Origin: Paramecium octaurelia
Lineage: Eukaryota > Ciliophora > Oligohymenophorea > Peniculida > Parameciidae
Reading direction: 5' to 3'
Assembly: GCA_905182995.1 (NCBI GenBank)
Contig: CAJJDP010000043.1
Location: 124,001-188,000, forward strand
Length of the DNA stretch: 64,000 nucleotides
This document shows, piece by piece, positions 61,759-64,000 of this stretch. The notes under the pieces were generated by a model. The model saw only the letters and a program-made list of their open reading frames with translations, ran no database searches and was not told where the DNA came from. The first letter of the stretch is position 1. Each line of letters starts with the position of its first letter. Both the position numbers and the translations under genes were made by a program.

Positions 61759-62756
61759 TCTCTGAAATATTTAATATTATTTAAGCCTGATATTATTTAA
61801 GAGGAACCAATTATCAAACAAATAATTATCTGGCTTTTTTTTCAATTATAAATATTAATTATCATTCCAAAAACTTCAGTATTATAGACCTACTGTTTAT
61901 TTAATAGAACTTTAAACCATAAATTATGATAAATCTTGCCATGCCAACTAGTAAGTATATTGACCTAACTTTGTTAAAAGTTAATTACATTTAAAATTTT
62001 TCAATTTTCTCCTTTTAATACACAACTACACTTTTATATAAATATATGATAGTCTATATTCATAGGATGATTTGATTGTGCTTAATATTTTTTTTATTTA
62101 ATATTATCTATAAGATTGATCGATCAATTATTTGTTGGATATATTTTATTCATAGAAAGAAATATTATTTTAATCACTAATATATAATGAATCGATTCAA
62201 GAAATTTATTATAAATAGAATATATCTCCTCTTAATCTTTTAAAATATCTCTTAAATAGTCAATTCAAATAAGTAAGTATGAAAATTAAATAATAATAAT
62301 TTAAGAACCCTACCTTTCTCAAATGAATTATTATGAATAAAAATAATACTTTAAATTAAATATACATCTCTATTTCTAACATCACTTGAAATTACTATTT
62401 GCTGTGTTGAAAAATCAAAACTATTTTCCTATAGAATTGTTGCTTAAAAGCTATGATTTTTTTAATCAATAACAAATAGGTAATATGTCTTAATGGTTGG
62501 CAAGACAAGAAAATGGAGAAGCCATGATTTTGAAAGTTTTTACAATTTTGTGAGCAATTATGAATGGAGTCAGCTTTAAGGAAGGCAATACCCTAAAGAA
62601 ATCAATTATTGGAAGTGGATGAGCAATTTCAAAAACTAAGTAAAACTATTATTATCTACTTCATTAAAATAATATCATTTATTCCTATAGGAACCTTTTT
62701 AATCAATAAATTAAACGTATTTTTAAAAAGTAGAAAATTCATTCCTATAAATATAT
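61136..62756. repeat. right copy of the 1,621-nt duplicated block (gap C)
   Basis: Partner of 59514-61134; begins right after the N and continues into unique sequence at 62757. Positions 61759-62756 are non-coding like 60137-61134. Confidence 0.93.
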
Positions 62757-63696
62757 AGTTGAATAAAGTAATTTGCAAAGAATTATAATATTCAAATTAT
62801 AAATGGAAAAATAAAATTGTTTAATATTACACTAGAAATGATTTTCCTCCAATTTTTTAAATAACTTAAAAAGTAAAAAATTGCAATCCAATAAGAAAAA
62901 GCCCTGAGATACATGTTATTGAAAGGTTTTAGATAAAAATGTTGTCAATTTAGAATGACTCAAATTTATGATCCAGTTTTTTATATAATAATACGGATTT
63001 ATTTAATTGTAAATTATAATCGTATTAGTTTACTTTATATCCTACATATAAAACATTTTTATTTTATTAATTATAAGTATAAACTATTTATTTTTAGAAT
63101 TAACCAAAAAAAAGTTTGATTTAAAAATTGATTTTATTGCCGAAATAAGAGCAAAAGTCAATTAAGCAATCCTTTTGTCTATCTTTATTATTATTTTGTA
63201 TTTTAACAAGAGCAACCTTCAATAGGTTGGGTAATAATTAAAAGAATCTTCTATGAGAATGTTAGCTTAAGGATGACCTGAACAAAATTTAAGAAAATGA
63301 AACTACACCTCAGTCTTTTTAGATATGAGTTGACGAATTGGTAGTTAAAGTCAAATGATTATTCGGTAAGCAAAGTAAATTTTTTTATGAATTCTATCCT
63401 GTATTATTACTAAATATTTTGCTTAATTAGCATGTTGCCAATAAGTTTCATATTATAAGGGGCAAATGAAACATCTATAAACTAGAAGGAAGGGCTTGGA
63501 TAAGCATTTTTAATTTCTTAATCCTATGAAATATTGAATTTTATTATAGTTTGTTGCAAATCTTATTTTATATATTTTCATCACATATAACCATGACAAA
63601 TCTGATAGGGAAATATAAATAATTAAATTAAATTTTGAATGGTGCCAAATGATAAGTAAATTATTTCTCAATTGTAGTTAGTTGGAATGTTGTGAA
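62757..63696. other. no gene seen before the terminal MYB gene
   Basis: About 940 nt of AT-rich sequence. Frequent TGA in all frames, no protein motif, no repeat. The last 100 nt presumably hold the promoter of the MYB gene. Confidence 0.5.
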
Positions 63697-64000
63697 ATGG
63701 AAGATGACAAATAGTCAGCAAAAGCAACTTCAAAAAAAATACAAAATAGAAAAATATGGTCCTAAAAAGAAGACAAGTTGCTTGAAAGAGCAATTCATGA
63801 ACTCGGAACTAATTGGAAGGAAGTGGCAAAATATTTATATAATCGAAATCCTTCTTAATGCGCTTAACGATGGAAGAGAATTAAGCCAGTCTCAGTATGT
63901 TTAAATTTAACTAAGCTCAGTAACGCTCTCGACATTCTTGGAGTGCAATTGAAGACGAATAATTGTTAGAATTAGTTAAAATACACAAACGGAATTGGGG
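63697..64000 (+). CDS. MYB-domain DNA-binding protein, 3' end beyond the window
   Basis: One intron at 63895-63920. The first MYB repeat is complete: RKIWSQKEDKLLERAIHEL, GTNWKEVAKYLYNRNPSQ, CAQRWKRIKP, with the three spaced Trp and the acidic helix-1 residues. The second begins RHSWSAIEDEQLLELVKIHK and is cut at the window edge. The R2R3 arrangement indicates a transcription factor or telomere/snRNA-gene type DNA-binding protein. The start MEDDKQSAKATSKKIQ is the first usable ATG; an upstream ATG is followed at once by TGA. Confidence 0.88.

Overview
The window is macronuclear DNA of a ciliate, almost certainly a Paramecium. Three things show this. TAA and TAG are read through as glutamine in every gene and only TGA ends a reading frame. 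Genes carry many tiny introns, 20-34 nt where resolved and mostly 22-28, with GT and AG ends, and removing them restores conserved protein frames. The DNA is AT-rich and genes are packed head-to-head and tail-to-tail, with as few as 9 nt between neighbouring coding regions. I cannot name the species.

Layout. 0.3-9.4 kb: ESF1 (rRNA processing), a threonine dehydratase-like gene and a large RCC1-like, glutamine-rich protein. 9.5-18.6 kb: a roadblock dynein light chain, two unrecognised proteins, a TMEM17-family ciliary transition-zone protein, a coiled-coil protein, acylphosphatase and a cyclic nucleotide phosphodiesterase; several fit ciliary motility, dynein or signalling. 18.6-28.8 kb: mitochondrial ATP synthase alpha, a large DUF1765-like protein, complex I subunit NDUFA2, two adjacent LITAF-domain genes, a Q-rich coiled-coil protein, a thioredoxin and the tRNA m7G methyltransferase. 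28.9-33.4 kb: a membrane RING-H2 protein, a coiled-coil protein, a malectin-domain ER protein and an unassigned 372-residue protein. 33.4-37.3 kb is the poorest stretch; it holds a decayed or badly resolved propeller-like gene and a clear MYB pseudogene. 37.4-49.6 kb: GAPDH, the UFD2/UBE4 ubiquitin ligase, a MORN protein, a small membrane protein, two Q-rich or coiled-coil proteins, a pectinacetylesterase/Notum-like secreted enzyme and a mitochondrial carrier. 49.6-64 kb: glycogen phosphorylase, a large unknown gene, chorismate synthase, a KDM6/UTX-like histone demethylase and the start of a MYB protein.

Three single-N gaps (3837, 57084, 61135) are each flanked by long direct repeats with one copy abutting each side of the N. 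These look like unmerged contig overlaps, not biology, and they create false partial copies of the threonine dehydratase, chorismate synthase and KDM6 genes. Without them the window would be about 59.6 kb. Most of the content is housekeeping and ciliary. I found no CRISPR array, operon-like defence locus or transposon, and I do not see a clearly new biological system; the items most worth following are listed in the findings. Frames, introns and motifs were read by eye, so family names rest on motif recognition and not on database searches.
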